The notes beneath the pieces were generated by a model, which did not search any database, was not told the origin of the DNA, and saw only the letters and a list, made by a program, of their open reading frames with translations. This document shows positions 17,087 through 24,923 of a stretch of 64,000 nt of DNA, piece by piece (the first letter of the stretch is position 1; each line of letters starts with the position of its first letter). The translations under genes and the position numbers were made by a program. Source of the stretch: an uncultured Collinsella sp. (GTDB lineage Bacteria > Actinomycetota > Coriobacteriia > Coriobacteriales > Coriobacteriaceae); assembly GCA_902470765.1 (NCBI GenBank), contig CABRHW010000013.1, forward strand, positions 1 to 64,000, written 5' to 3'.

Positions 17087-17117
17087 CGGGACGGGTGTTT
17101 TTGCCCGTCCCGTTTTT
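17087..17117 (+). terminator. Terminator of the selD-desulfurase operon
   Basis: CGGGACGGG (17087-17095) and CCCGTCCCG (17104-17112) form a perfect stem, followed by TTTTT. Confidence 0.88.
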
Positions 17118-17140
17118 GTTTCGACCCGAAAGGTGTGCCT

Positions 17141-18499
17141 ATGGCCTCATCCGCTCCGCGCGGCCTGTGCTCCGACCATGTCGTTACCGTCGGCATTGCG
17201 CTGTTCTCGATGCTCTTTGGCGCCGGTAACCTCATCATTCCGCCGTTGCTGGCACTTCAGGCCGGTACCGCCACGCCGCTTGCCATGATCGGCTTTTTGA
17301 TTGCCGCTATCGGTCTGCCTGTTATGGGATTTATCGCCGTCGCGCTCGCCGGCACGGCCCGCGATCTGGCTGGGCGCGTGCATCCTAAGTTTGGCGAGTT
17401 CTTTGTTGCGGCGGTGTATCTGGCCATCGGCCCGTGCCTGGCTATTCCGCGCACGAGCTCCACGGCCTTCGAGATGCTGGTTCCGCTGCTGCCCGAGGAC
17501 GTCTCGCTCGGCACGGCTCGCCTGGTGTTTGCCGTTGGCTTCTTTGTCGTCGCGTTTGCGCTCACGCTGCGTCCGGGCGTTATCACGCGCGTGCTCGGGC
17601 GCATTACGGGTCCCGCGCTCATTGCGCTCATCGTGCTGGTCGTGGGTGCCGCCGTGATCTCGCCGCTGGGACCGGCTGCCGCGCCTCAGGCTCCCTACGA
17701 TGCCGGTGCTGCTGTGCAGGGCTTTCTGACCGGCTACCAGACCATGGACCTGCTCGCGTCGCTCGCCTTTGGAATTATCATCGCCGAGACCATCCACGAG
17801 CTGGGCGTTACCGATGACAAGCGCGTGGCCTTCGAGATTTCGCGCTCCGGCGTGATCGCCGGCGCGCTCATGGCCATCATCTACTGCGGCCTGGCGCTTG
17901 CCGGCACGCAGCTCAGCACCGTGATGCCCGATGCCACCAATGGCGCCGCCATCCTTGCCCGCTCTGCCTCCATGCACTTTGGCCTTGTCGGCACGGTCGT
18001 GGTCTTTGCGATCTTTTTCCTCGCCTGCATGAACGTGTGCATCGGCCTCATCAGCTGCTGCTCGCGTTACTTCTGCGAGACGTATGTGGTCGAAGGGGGA
18101 GCGGAGGCCTCCGAGGAGGCTATGCGTCGTCCCTTTGCGGTTCTTGCCTTTGTGTTCGCAGCGTTTTCGTGCGTGCTCTCCAACGTGGGCCTCGACGTGA
18201 TCCTTATGTTCTCGGTGCCCATGCTCAATGCCTTGTACCCCGTCGCCATTGTGCTGGTTCTTATGGGCCTGGTGCACGGTTTTTGCGACGCGCATCCGCA
18301 GGTGTGGGTTTGGGTCGGCGGCGTTGTCGCGGTGCAGAGCGTGATCACCTCGGTTCGTGACGCGTTCTTTGCGAGCGCGTGGCTGCCGTTCGACGCGCTG
18401 CCGCTGGCGGACATTGGGGCCGCGTGGGCGCCGGTCGCCGTGGTGGCGTTTGTGATAGGCCTGCTCCATCGTCGTTTTGTCGCACATTCGAGGAGCTAG
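17141..18499 (+). CDS. brnQ: Branched-chain amino acid:cation symporter
   Basis: The 452-residue membrane protein is a LIVCS/BrnQ transporter. It begins with VTVGIALFSMLFGAGNLIIPP, the hallmark of the family, and continues with FGEFFVAAVYLAIGPCLAIPRT and GFLTGYQTMDLLASLAFG. It imports Leu, Ile and Val with sodium or protons. The ATG at 17141 follows GAAAGG. No regulatory element is visible in the 70-bp leader apart from the upstream terminator. Confidence 0.93.
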   Translation: MASSAPRGLCSDHVVTVGIALFSMLFGAGNLIIPPLLALQAGTATPLAMIGFLIAAIGLPVMGFIAVALAGTARDLAGRVHPKFGEFFVAAVYLAIGPCLAIPRTSSTAFEMLVPLLPEDVSLGTARLVFAVGFFVVAFALTLRPGVITRVLGRITGPALIALIVLVVGAAVISPLGPAAAPQAPYDAGAAVQGFLTGYQTMDLLASLAFGIIIAETIHELGVTDDKRVAFEISRSGVIAGALMAIIYCGLALAGTQLSTVMPDATNGAAILARSASMHFGLVGTVVVFAIFFLACMNVCIGLISCCSRYFCETYVVEGGAEASEEAMRRPFAVLAFVFAAFSCVLSNVGLDVILMFSVPMLNALYPVAIVLVLMGLVHGFCDAHPQVWVWVGGVVAVQSVITSVRDAFFASAWLPFDALPLADIGAAWAPVAVVAFVIGLLHRRFVAHSRS

Positions 18500-18590
18500 G
18501 GTTTCTGCGCTTGCACAGGCGGGGAGTCTCCCCTATAATTTCCTTCGCTTTGGGACACGCAAGGTTTAGACCTTAGCTGCTCAACACCTT

Positions 18591-18667
18591 CGGGACGTGG
18601 CGCAGTTTGGTAGCGCGCCTGCTTTGGGAGCAGGATGTCGCAGGTTCAAATCCTGTCGTCCCGACCA
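18591..18667 (+). tRNA. tRNA-Pro (TGG)
   Basis: A 77-nt cloverleaf with acceptor CGGGACG/CGTCCCG, anticodon loop TTTGGGA (TGG), T-loop TTCAAAT and encoded CCA. Confidence 0.97.
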
Positions 18668-18673
18668 TATCTT

Positions 18674-18747
18674 GCGGGCGTAGTTCAATGGTAGAACCCC
18701 AGCCTTCCAAGCTGATGACGCGGGTTCGATTCCCGTCGCCCGCTCCA
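18674..18747 (+). tRNA. tRNA-Gly (TCC)
   Basis: A 74-nt cloverleaf with acceptor GCGGGCG/CGCCCGC, anticodon loop CTTCCAA (TCC) and encoded CCA. It lies six bases after tRNA-Pro and is probably cotranscribed with it. Confidence 0.97.
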
Positions 18748-18759
18748 TAGGATATCTTT

Positions 18760-18796
18760 AACGGCCTTGGCTCCTTTTGGTGCCAGAGCCGTTTTC
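18760..18796 (+). terminator. Terminator of the tRNA pair
   Basis: AACGGC and TGGC pair with GCCA and GCCGTT around a short loop, followed by TTC. It lies 12 bases after the tRNA-Gly CCA. Confidence 0.7.
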
Positions 18797-18826
18797 ATAT
18801 ACATGCCGGGACCCCACATCCCCTTC

Positions 18827-18896
18827 TAAGTTGCGGTGAAATACGGACTGTTTTTCGGCTTTTATGGCCCATGTAGTCCGTATTTCACCGCAACTA
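18827..18896. repeat. Palindromic repeat family A, copy 2
   Basis: Arms 18827-18849 and 18875-18896 carry TAAGTTGCGGTGAAATACGG and its complement. It sits between the tRNA terminator and the AbiEi-like gene. Confidence 0.88.
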
Positions 18897-19080
18897 TTTG
18901 TAAGGTTGGATTTTGATGCCGTTGGGAGGGTCGTAGCGACCGTCTACCGAGAGTGGAAATATTTTTTGAAGCTCTGACCTGCGGCGTCAAGCTTTTGGTC
19001 AGCTTTTGGCAAGGCCTGCGGACGGAAGCATGCGATAGCGTAATGGTATTCTCTCCGCCGTGATGGTTATGGGGTTGGCC

Positions 19081-20082
19081 ATGCTCGATAAAGGAAAACA
19101 TTTTCCGCAGTCATATGCAAGGATGCTATTCTCGGCCGTTGGAATTCATCAAGATGGACAGCTGCTTATAACAATTGATCCTTGGGATGAACGCCGTGCG
19201 CGTGAGCTTATGCAGGAAGAGCTCATGCTTCGTCTTTACAACCACGTGTATGCGGATCCGGTCTATTGGAATAATCTTGGGGTTGAAGATCGCATCTTTC
19301 AGCTGGCATCCGCTATTGCGGTCGTTGAATCGGATGCTGTGTTTTGCGGATCGACAGCAGCGCTGCTCTACGGCATCGGCTCGGCGTATACGCTTCTGGA
19401 TAAAGTGCAAGTGCTGCTGCCACGGTCTACAAGGCGTGATACGTATGAGTTCGTTGAATACAAGCGCTGGCGCCCGGGCGAAGTGTGGCGGCTAGGTCCT
19501 TTTACACTGACGGATCCGTGTCGAACGGTTGTTGATATCGCTCGAACGAGCGCCTTTCGCTATGCGCTGGGCTATGTCGATGGCTTGGCCCGTGAGTACG
19601 ATGTCGAACGCGAAGAGCTGCGAGCATATGCGCAGGCAAATTGTCGAGGGCTGCATGGCATCGCGCGTGCTTTTGACGTTTTTGAGTATATGGACGGCAG
19701 GTCAGACAATGGCGGCGAGTCCGAGGCGAGAGCAGCGATGATTCTCGCTGGGGTTGCCGCGCCCGAGCTTCAAGTTGAGATAACGCGACCGGGAAACGCT
19801 GGCTATTATCTAGCAGATTATGGCTGGCAGATGCCAGACGGCTCATGGACGCTGGCAGAGCTGCATGGGCTAGGCAAGTTTGAAGACGAGGGTCAAAATG
19901 ATCCAGAGCGGGCGGCGGCAAAAACGTATCGAGCGGCCCTCATGCGCGACGCGAACCTTCGCGCCATGGGCCACAACGTCATTCATTTCAAACTCTCGGA
20001 CACCTACGACGTAGAATCGTTCGGTGCCATGATGCGCGGTTACGGCATTCCGACAACAAAACCCTACGCCGAATCCCGATAG
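19081..20082 (+). CDS. AbiEi-like / DUF559-type nuclease-fold protein
   Basis: The 333-residue protein resembles actinobacterial proteins annotated as type IV antitoxin AbiEi domain proteins. The N-terminal two thirds contains a segment AVFCGSTAALLYGIG and TDPCRTVVDIAR, as in those proteins. The C-terminal part has GGESEARAAMILAGV, ADYGW and LAELHGLGKFED, which fits a PD-(D/E)XK nuclease-like fold. No AbiEii-like toxin gene is adjacent. Its base composition is less GC-rich than the neighbours, hinting at transfer. The start is uncertain: ATG 19081 or GTG 19060, neither with a strong ribosome-binding site. Function is inferred only from family resemblance. Confidence 0.6.
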   Translation: MLDKGKHFPQSYARMLFSAVGIHQDGQLLITIDPWDERRARELMQEELMLRLYNHVYADPVYWNNLGVEDRIFQLASAIAVVESDAVFCGSTAALLYGIGSAYTLLDKVQVLLPRSTRRDTYEFVEYKRWRPGEVWRLGPFTLTDPCRTVVDIARTSAFRYALGYVDGLAREYDVEREELRAYAQANCRGLHGIARAFDVFEYMDGRSDNGGESEARAAMILAGVAAPELQVEITRPGNAGYYLADYGWQMPDGSWTLAELHGLGKFEDEGQNDPERAAAKTYRAALMRDANLRAMGHNVIHFKLSDTYDVESFGAMMRGYGIPTTKPYAESR

Positions 20083-20108
20083 CGAAATCGTTCGCGGTCC
20101 ACCTTCAA

Positions 20109-20179
20109 TAAGTTGCGGTGAAATACGGACTGTTGAGGCCTTTAAAGGCATGAAACAGTCCGTATTTCACCGCAACTTA
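20109..20179. repeat. Palindromic repeat family A, copy 3
   Basis: TAAGTTGCGGTGAAATACGG and its complement bound a 71-bp palindrome with a nested GCCTTT/AAAGGC hairpin. It lies between convergent genes. Confidence 0.9.
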
Positions 20180-20192
20180 GGAGGGGATGGGG

Positions 20193-20669
20193 TTAGCTGC
20201 GGGGGCGGTGGCGGAGTTTGTCGATGGTGGAGTCGGTGCTTCGGCTGCGGGCTTCGGAGGCGCGGTCGCGGGCGTCGGCCGCGGTTTGGCGTTGGCGGCG
20301 GTAGTCGATCATGCCTTGGATGATGGGCTTGCCAAAGCTCACGACATCATCGTTGTAGATGGCGGTTCGGGCTGCGAGGAGGCAGTCGGTAAAGTCCATA
20401 TGGGTCTTGCCAAAGAGTTTGATGGCAAGAGCGATAACGGTGGGCTCGTCGACCATGACGTCATCGAGCAGCTTGGTCATGGCCGTCGCAATCTCCACGC
20501 GCGGGACCTTGTAGACGTCGCGCAGCGTAACGGCGACGCGTGTGATGATCTCGGGGTAGACGCGAGCGGTGCGCGTGGCGATGACCTTGGCGGCGCGCGG
20601 TGACAGGACCTCGTCGTCGTTAAGCAGGTAGCGCGGGATGACGGTCTCGTCGATGATGGTGCTACTCAT
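20193..20669 (-). CDS. PIN-domain protein, probable toxin
   Basis: The 158-residue protein has a PIN-like body: ETVIPRYLLNDDE at the N terminus, a central ARVYPEIITRVAVTLRDVY helix, and DFTDCLLAA followed by VSFGKPI. PIN toxins are metal-dependent RNases. The first acidic residue appears as IIDETVIPRYL rather than the common xxDTNVLLRYL, so activity needs checking. A basic tail of about 35 residues (RRQRQ to RHRPRS) extends beyond the usual domain. It overlaps the upstream antitoxin-like gene by eight bases. Confidence 0.72.
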   Translation of the reverse strand: MSSTIIDETVIPRYLLNDDEVLSPRAAKVIATRTARVYPEIITRVAVTLRDVYKVPRVEIATAMTKLLDDVMVDEPTVIALAIKLFGKTHMDFTDCLLAARTAIYNDDVVSFGKPIIQGMIDYRRQRQTAADARDRASEARSRSTDSTIDKLRHRPRS

Positions 20670-20985
20670 GGATATCTACTTCCTCGGGACCCAAAACCGA
20701 CTCATCGCTTTCTGTGGCTAGGTATTCAATCCAGGCATTGCGCTCCTCGGCGCGGCGATTGGGGTCACCATATGCTTTGAGCGATCCATAGGCGGCGGTG
20801 CCGTCCTTTGAGCGCACGGCGACCGGCTGAAAGGGGAGCTTGCGCATCAAAATGCTTTGCGCGACAAATAAGCGGACAGCCTCGGCGAGCGATGTGCCCA
20901 TGGCATCGTAGAGATGCTCGGCATGCTGCTTGTCTTCCTCGCGAATGCGCACCTGCAGGATGGCTCTTTTTTGAGTCGATGACAT
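20662..20985 (-). CDS. RelB/DinJ-like ribbon-helix-helix antitoxin
   Basis: The 107-residue protein starts with AILQVRIREEDKQHAEHLYDAMGTSLAEAVRLFVAQSI, the RelB/DinJ DNA-binding fold, and has an acidic C-terminal region likely to bind the toxin. The start at 20985 follows AAGGGGG. RelB-type antitoxins usually pair with RelE/YafQ toxins, while the partner here is a PIN protein, so this is a mixed pair. The 8-base overlap indicates one operon. Confidence 0.8.
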   Translation of the reverse strand: MSSTQKRAILQVRIREEDKQHAEHLYDAMGTSLAEAVRLFVAQSILMRKLPFQPVAVRSKDGTAAYGSLKAYGDPNRRAEERNAWIEYLATESDESVLGPEEVDIHE

Positions 20986-21411
20986 CACTGGCCCCCTTAA
21001 TGAGCGTGCAATATAGTCGGTCAAATGCGGCATGTGCCGATACATCAGCATCTTATAACGATTACTTTATTTCACTCAAGTTGATAACCATAAACACGAA
21101 TACAAGCGTAGTACATCCAAAATGAGAGCGCATAAAAATCTCTGAGGCGTACGCATGTAATACACTCACCTTTATAGCTTCTAGAGAATAATTCCAACCT
21201 GCCAAAACCCCTGCAATACACCCGTATTGCAGGGCCTATGCTCAAGTTTGCCCCCTGCAACTGCGTATATTTAACCTGTATATCGTTGGAGAAACTCTAC
21301 CGAGTGCATGTTTCGCCGCATGCATTCGATTCGTCGATGCCAGGCCACGGGCGGCTTGGGTCAATGTCGACAGGGTCTCTCCGGCAAGGGATTCAGGAGG
21401 GAGTGAACAAC
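20986..21411. other. AT-rich intergenic region before the formate hydrogenlyase operon
   Basis: No convincing gene. The stretch 21050-21200 is strongly AT-rich compared with the rest of the window and probably holds divergent promoters for the toxin-antitoxin pair and the formate operon. A palindrome lies at 21209-21234. No sigma-54 -24/-12 pair and no known riboswitch were recognised. Confidence 0.5.
21209..21234. promoter_or_regulatory. Perfect palindrome upstream of the formate hydrogenlyase operon
   Basis: CCCTGCAATAC (21209-21219) and GTATTGCAGGG (21224-21234) form an 11-bp perfect inverted repeat with a 4-base loop, about 180 bp before the first start codon. It has no T run, so an operator or leader hairpin is more likely than a terminator. 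Confidence 0.5.
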
Positions 21412-21930
21412 ATGGGTAATAAGCGAGTCGTAGCCGATTCTTCGCGCTGCATCGGGTGTCAAACCTGCATGGCGGCGTGTATCGAGGCGCACGACATCCC
21501 CGGTAATATCGCCGCGCCGCGCCTGCGCGTGACGCGTACGTACGAGATCTCCGCACCGGTGGCTTGCCGTCACTGCGAGGATGCCCCGTGCGCGAAGGCC
21601 TGTCCTACGGGCGCCTTGTTCTTTGATCCAAAGAACCATCGCATCGGCGTCAACGAGGACAACTGCATCGGCTGCAAGAGCTGCGTCATGGCATGCCCCT
21701 TTGGCGCCGTGAGCGTGGCGACCACGCAGGTCCCCGTCTTGATGGGTGACGTTCGCGTGGGTTCGCAGACTAAGAGCTTCGTGCTCAAGTGCGACCTGTG
21801 CGTGGACCGTCCCGGCGGTCCGGCGTGTGCCGAGGCGTGTCCGACCAAGGGCCTCACCCTGGTAGACGAGGAGCGTCTGGCAGAACTGACTGCCGAGCGT
21901 GCCCGCGCCACCATCGAAAACGAGGCGTAA
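21412..21930 (+). CDS. Four-cluster ferredoxin-like electron carrier (HydN/HycB type)
   Basis: The 172-residue cytoplasmic protein carries repeated 4Fe-4S cysteine motifs: C13-C16-C19-C23, then CRHCEDAPCAKACPTGA, CIGCKSCVMACPFG, and a late CDLCVDRPGGPACAEACPT. It is of the HydN/HycB class that takes electrons from formate dehydrogenase H. The ATG at 21412 follows AGGAGGGAG. fdhF starts 74 bp downstream in the same direction. Confidence 0.92.
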   Translation: MGNKRVVADSSRCIGCQTCMAACIEAHDIPGNIAAPRLRVTRTYEISAPVACRHCEDAPCAKACPTGALFFDPKNHRIGVNEDNCIGCKSCVMACPFGAVSVATTQVPVLMGDVRVGSQTKSFVLKCDLCVDRPGGPACAEACPTKGLTLVDEERLAELTAERARATIENEA

Positions 21931-22004
21931 GCGTCGGGCGACAGGCCCAATGATTGTCAAATAAGTACCGAGTATTCGGTAGCAGAGAAAGGAAGGAGGG
22001 TGTC

Positions 22005-24227
22005 ATGGAGAAGCATAAAGTGATTTGCCCGTACTGCGGCGCCGGTTGCCAGTTTAACCTCCTGGTCCAAAACGGCCAGGTCGTGGGTACCGAACCGCTC
22101 AACGGCATCACCAACCAGAGCGAGCTGTGCCTTAAGGGCATGAGCGGCTACGACTTCATCAACGACACCAAGATCTTGACTCCTCGCGTACTGCACCCGA
22201 TGATCCGTCGCACCAAGGGCGCGGATCTTGAGCGCGTAAGCTGGGACGAGGCACTGGATTTCACCGCATCTAAGATGCAGGCCATAATTGACGAATATGG
22301 TCCTAACGCTGTCATGACCACCGGCTCTTCGCGAGGCGGCGGCAATGAGGCGAACTACGTCATGCAGAAGTTTACGCGTGCGTGCATCGGCACCCACAGC
22401 GTGGACAACTGCGCCCGTACTTGACACGGCCCTACTGTCCTCGGTCTGATGGACACGGTTGGTTCAGGTTGCATGTCATGCTCCATCCCCGGTATGGAGG
22501 ATGCGGGCTGCATTTTCCTCTTCGGCTATAACCCTGCCGATTCGCACCCCATCGTCGCAAGGCGTATCGTGCGAGCCAAAGAAAAGGGTTGCAAGATCAT
22601 CGTCGCCGATCCGCGCCATATCGAAACCGCGCGTATCGCCGATCTCTACCTTCCGATCAAGAACGGTTGCAACGTCGCGTTCCTCAACGCCTTTGCCAAC
22701 TGCTTGGTCAACGATGGCCTCTACGACAAGGAATTCGTCGCCGAGCACACGAACGGCTTTGACGAGTGGTGGGAGACCATCAAGAACTACACTCCCGAAT
22801 CCGTACAGGACATCACGGGTGTCGAGCCCGCGTTGATCCACCAAGCTGCCGAGATGTACGCCACGGCGAAGCCCTCTGCCATCATTGGCTGGGGTATGGG
22901 CGTATGCCAGCAGAAGCAGAACCTGAAGACGGTGCACACCATCGCCTCCATCGCCTGCGTTGCCGGCCAGATCGGCAAACCCAATTCCGGCCTCGCGCCC
23001 GTGCGTGGTCAGAACAACGTCCAGGGCTCCTGCGATATGGGCATGCTGCCCAACCTGTACCCTGGCTACCAGAAGGTCACCGACCCGGCAGTGCGTGCCA
23101 AGTTTGCCAAGGCTTGGGGCGTGCCCGAGGAAAAGCTCCCGCTCGAGGAGGGCTATAAGCTCACCGACCTGGGCCACCTGGTCGACGAGGGCAAGGTGCA
23201 CTGCTTCTACAACTACGGTGAGGACCCGGTGCAGACCGAGCCCGATTCGGCCGGTATGCGCAAGACGCTCTCCGAGCTGGATCTGTTCATCTGCCAGGAT
23301 ATCTTTATGACGCAGACGACCATGCTCGCCGACGTCATCCTGCCTGCCACTTCCTGGGGCGAGCACGAGGGTGTCTTTACCGCATCCGACCGTAGCTTCC
23401 AGCACTTTGACGCGGCTGTTCCGCCCAAGGGCGAGTGCCGTCACGACTGGGAGATCTTTGCGGACCTGTCCACGCGCATGGGCTATCCCATGCACTACGA
23501 CAACACCGAGCAGATCTGGAACGAGTGCATTAGCCTGTGCCCCAACTTTGTGGGCGCGACCTACGAGAAGATGGCTCCCGAGGGCGGCTACGCCCAGTGG
23601 CCCGTCAAGAGCACCGATGTGAACGACCATGGTACGCCCGACATGTTCGCTGGTGGCAAGTTCACCACCAAGGACGGCCGCGCCAACCTGATGGCGCACG
23701 ACTGGGAGGCGCCCTCCGAGCTTCCCGACGATGAGTACCCGCTCATCCTGTGCACCGTCCGCGAGGTCGGCCACTACAGCTGCCGCTCGATGACCGGCAA
23801 CTGCAAGACGCTGGCGCTGCTTGCCGACGAGCCTGGCTTTGTCCGCATGAATCCCGCGGACGCCGAGGCGCGCGGCATCAAGAATGGCGACATCGTCTCG
23901 ATTCACAGCCGCCGCGGCCAGGTATACAGCCGTGCCGACGTGAGCGATCGCATCAACAAGGGCACGGTCTACATGACCTACCAGTGGTGGATCGGCAAAT
24001 GCAACGAGCTGACCATTCACAAGGTCGACCCGGTCTCGCATACGCCCGAGGACAAGTTCTCTGCCTGCCAGGTCGACGCTATCGCCGACCAGGTCTGGGC
24101 CGAGGGCGAGGTGGAGCGTCAGTACACCGAGCTCAAGCAGGCTCTGGTGGACGCCGCCGCTCCCCAGGACGTTGAGCCCGGCGCCGCCAAGTTCGACGAC
24201 GAGACGCACGTGAATCAAATCGTGTAG
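22005..24227 (+). CDS. fdhF: Formate dehydrogenase H, selenoprotein (Sec140)
   Basis: The reading frame passes through TGA at 22422-22424 in the context NCART-Sec-HGPTV, the FdhF active site, at residue 140, the same number as in E. coli. The Sec and the following His141 coordinate or assist the molybdenum. The N terminus binds one 4Fe-4S cluster (CPYCGAGCQFNLLV). The enzyme oxidises formate to CO2 with a bis-MGD cofactor and passes electrons to the ferredoxin-like subunits. At 740 residues it is slightly longer than the E. coli enzyme, with a C-terminal extension. The ATG has a strong GGAAGGAGG site. Confidence 0.97.
22434..22457 (+). promoter_or_regulatory. fdhF SECIS hairpin
   Basis: TGTCC (22436-22440) pairs with GGACA (22451-22455) around TCGGTCTGAT. 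The GGTCTG in the loop is the SelB-binding sequence also seen in the E. coli fdhF SECIS, and it lies 17 nt after the Sec codon. Confidence 0.85.
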
Positions 24228-24248
24228 TCCCGTTCTCGTTGGCTTTTT

Positions 24249-24291
24249 GGGCCGGGCGTCCCGTACGTTCGGGAGCCCGGCCCGTTATTTT
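24249..24291 (+). terminator. Hairpin between fdhF and hyfA
   Basis: GGGCCGGGC and CCCG pair with CGGG and GCCCGGCCC around TACGTT, followed by GTTATTTT. It looks like an intrinsic terminator but sits 15 bases before the next gene in the same pathway, so partial read-through is likely. Confidence 0.7.
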
Positions 24292-24305
24292 GAAAGGAAG
24301 TGGGG

Positions 24306-24923
24306 ATGAACCGCTTCATCGACATCAACCCGGAGAGGTGCATCGGCTGCGGAACATGCCAGTCCGCCTGTGCCGACGCCCACCGGATGCAGGGTCTTCA
24401 GGATACGCCGCGCCTGGCGCTCGTGAAGACCGGCGGTATTTCGGCCGCCCTTGCCTGCCACCATTGCGAGGGTGCCCCCTGCGCCGAGGTTTGCCCGGTG
24501 AATGCCATCGAGCACGATGGCGACCGCATCCACGTCAAGGAGCAGGAGTGCATCGGGTGCAGGCTGTGCGCCATCGCGTGCCCCTTCGGAGCCATCCATC
24601 CCGATGGCACGTCTATCGCCGGTGTCGCAGGCATGTGCGACCCGACGCCTTCGTATCCTAAGTCCCTGAGCAGCCTGCTTACGTGGGCTCCCGGCCAGTA
24701 CACATGTGCTGTCAAGTGCGACCTGTGTGCCTTCGATCCGGACGGCCCGCATTGTGTGGCGGCGTGCCCCACCAAGGCGCTGACCGTCATGGGCGGCGCG
24801 GCCGATCGCGAACTCGACGAGGCCAAGCGCCTGCGCTCGATCGAAAACGGTCCGTCCGTCGACGTTACCGCTGTGGCCCAGGGTCTGTCCGAGAAAGCAG
24901 AAGGGAGCGTAAACAATGGATAG
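24306..24923 (+). CDS. hyfA: Hydrogenase-4 component A, ferredoxin-like subunit
   Basis: The 205-residue protein has four ferredoxin-type cysteine motifs, beginning C12-C15-C18-C22, then CHHCEGAPCAEVCPVNA, CIGCRLCAIACPFG and CDLCAFDPDGPHCVAACPT. It would relay electrons from FdhF to the HyfG/I hydrogenase module. It overlaps hyfB by eight bases, so the two are translationally coupled. The ATG at 24306 follows AAAGGAAG. Confidence 0.92.
   Translation: MNRFIDINPERCIGCGTCQSACADAHRMQGLQDTPRLALVKTGGISAALACHHCEGAPCAEVCPVNAIEHDGDRIHVKEQECIGCRLCAIACPFGAIHPDGTSIAGVAGMCDPTPSYPKSLSSLLTWAPGQYTCAVKCDLCAFDPDGPHCVAACPTKALTVMGGAADRELDEAKRLRSIENGPSVDVTAVAQGLSEKAEGSVNNG

Noticed and set aside
21072..21260. 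Small minus-strand frame in the AT-rich gap
   Set aside because: It has no ribosome-binding site or recognisable family and overlaps a palindrome; it is more likely regulatory DNA.
21050..21411. Sigma-54 promoter for the formate operon, as in enterobacteria
   Set aside because: No TGGCAC-N5-TTGC pair was found, and sigma-54 is generally absent from actinobacteria.
22422..22424. TGA splitting fdhF as a disrupted gene
   Set aside because: The context is the canonical FdhF selenocysteine site at residue 140, with a clear SECIS hairpin following.
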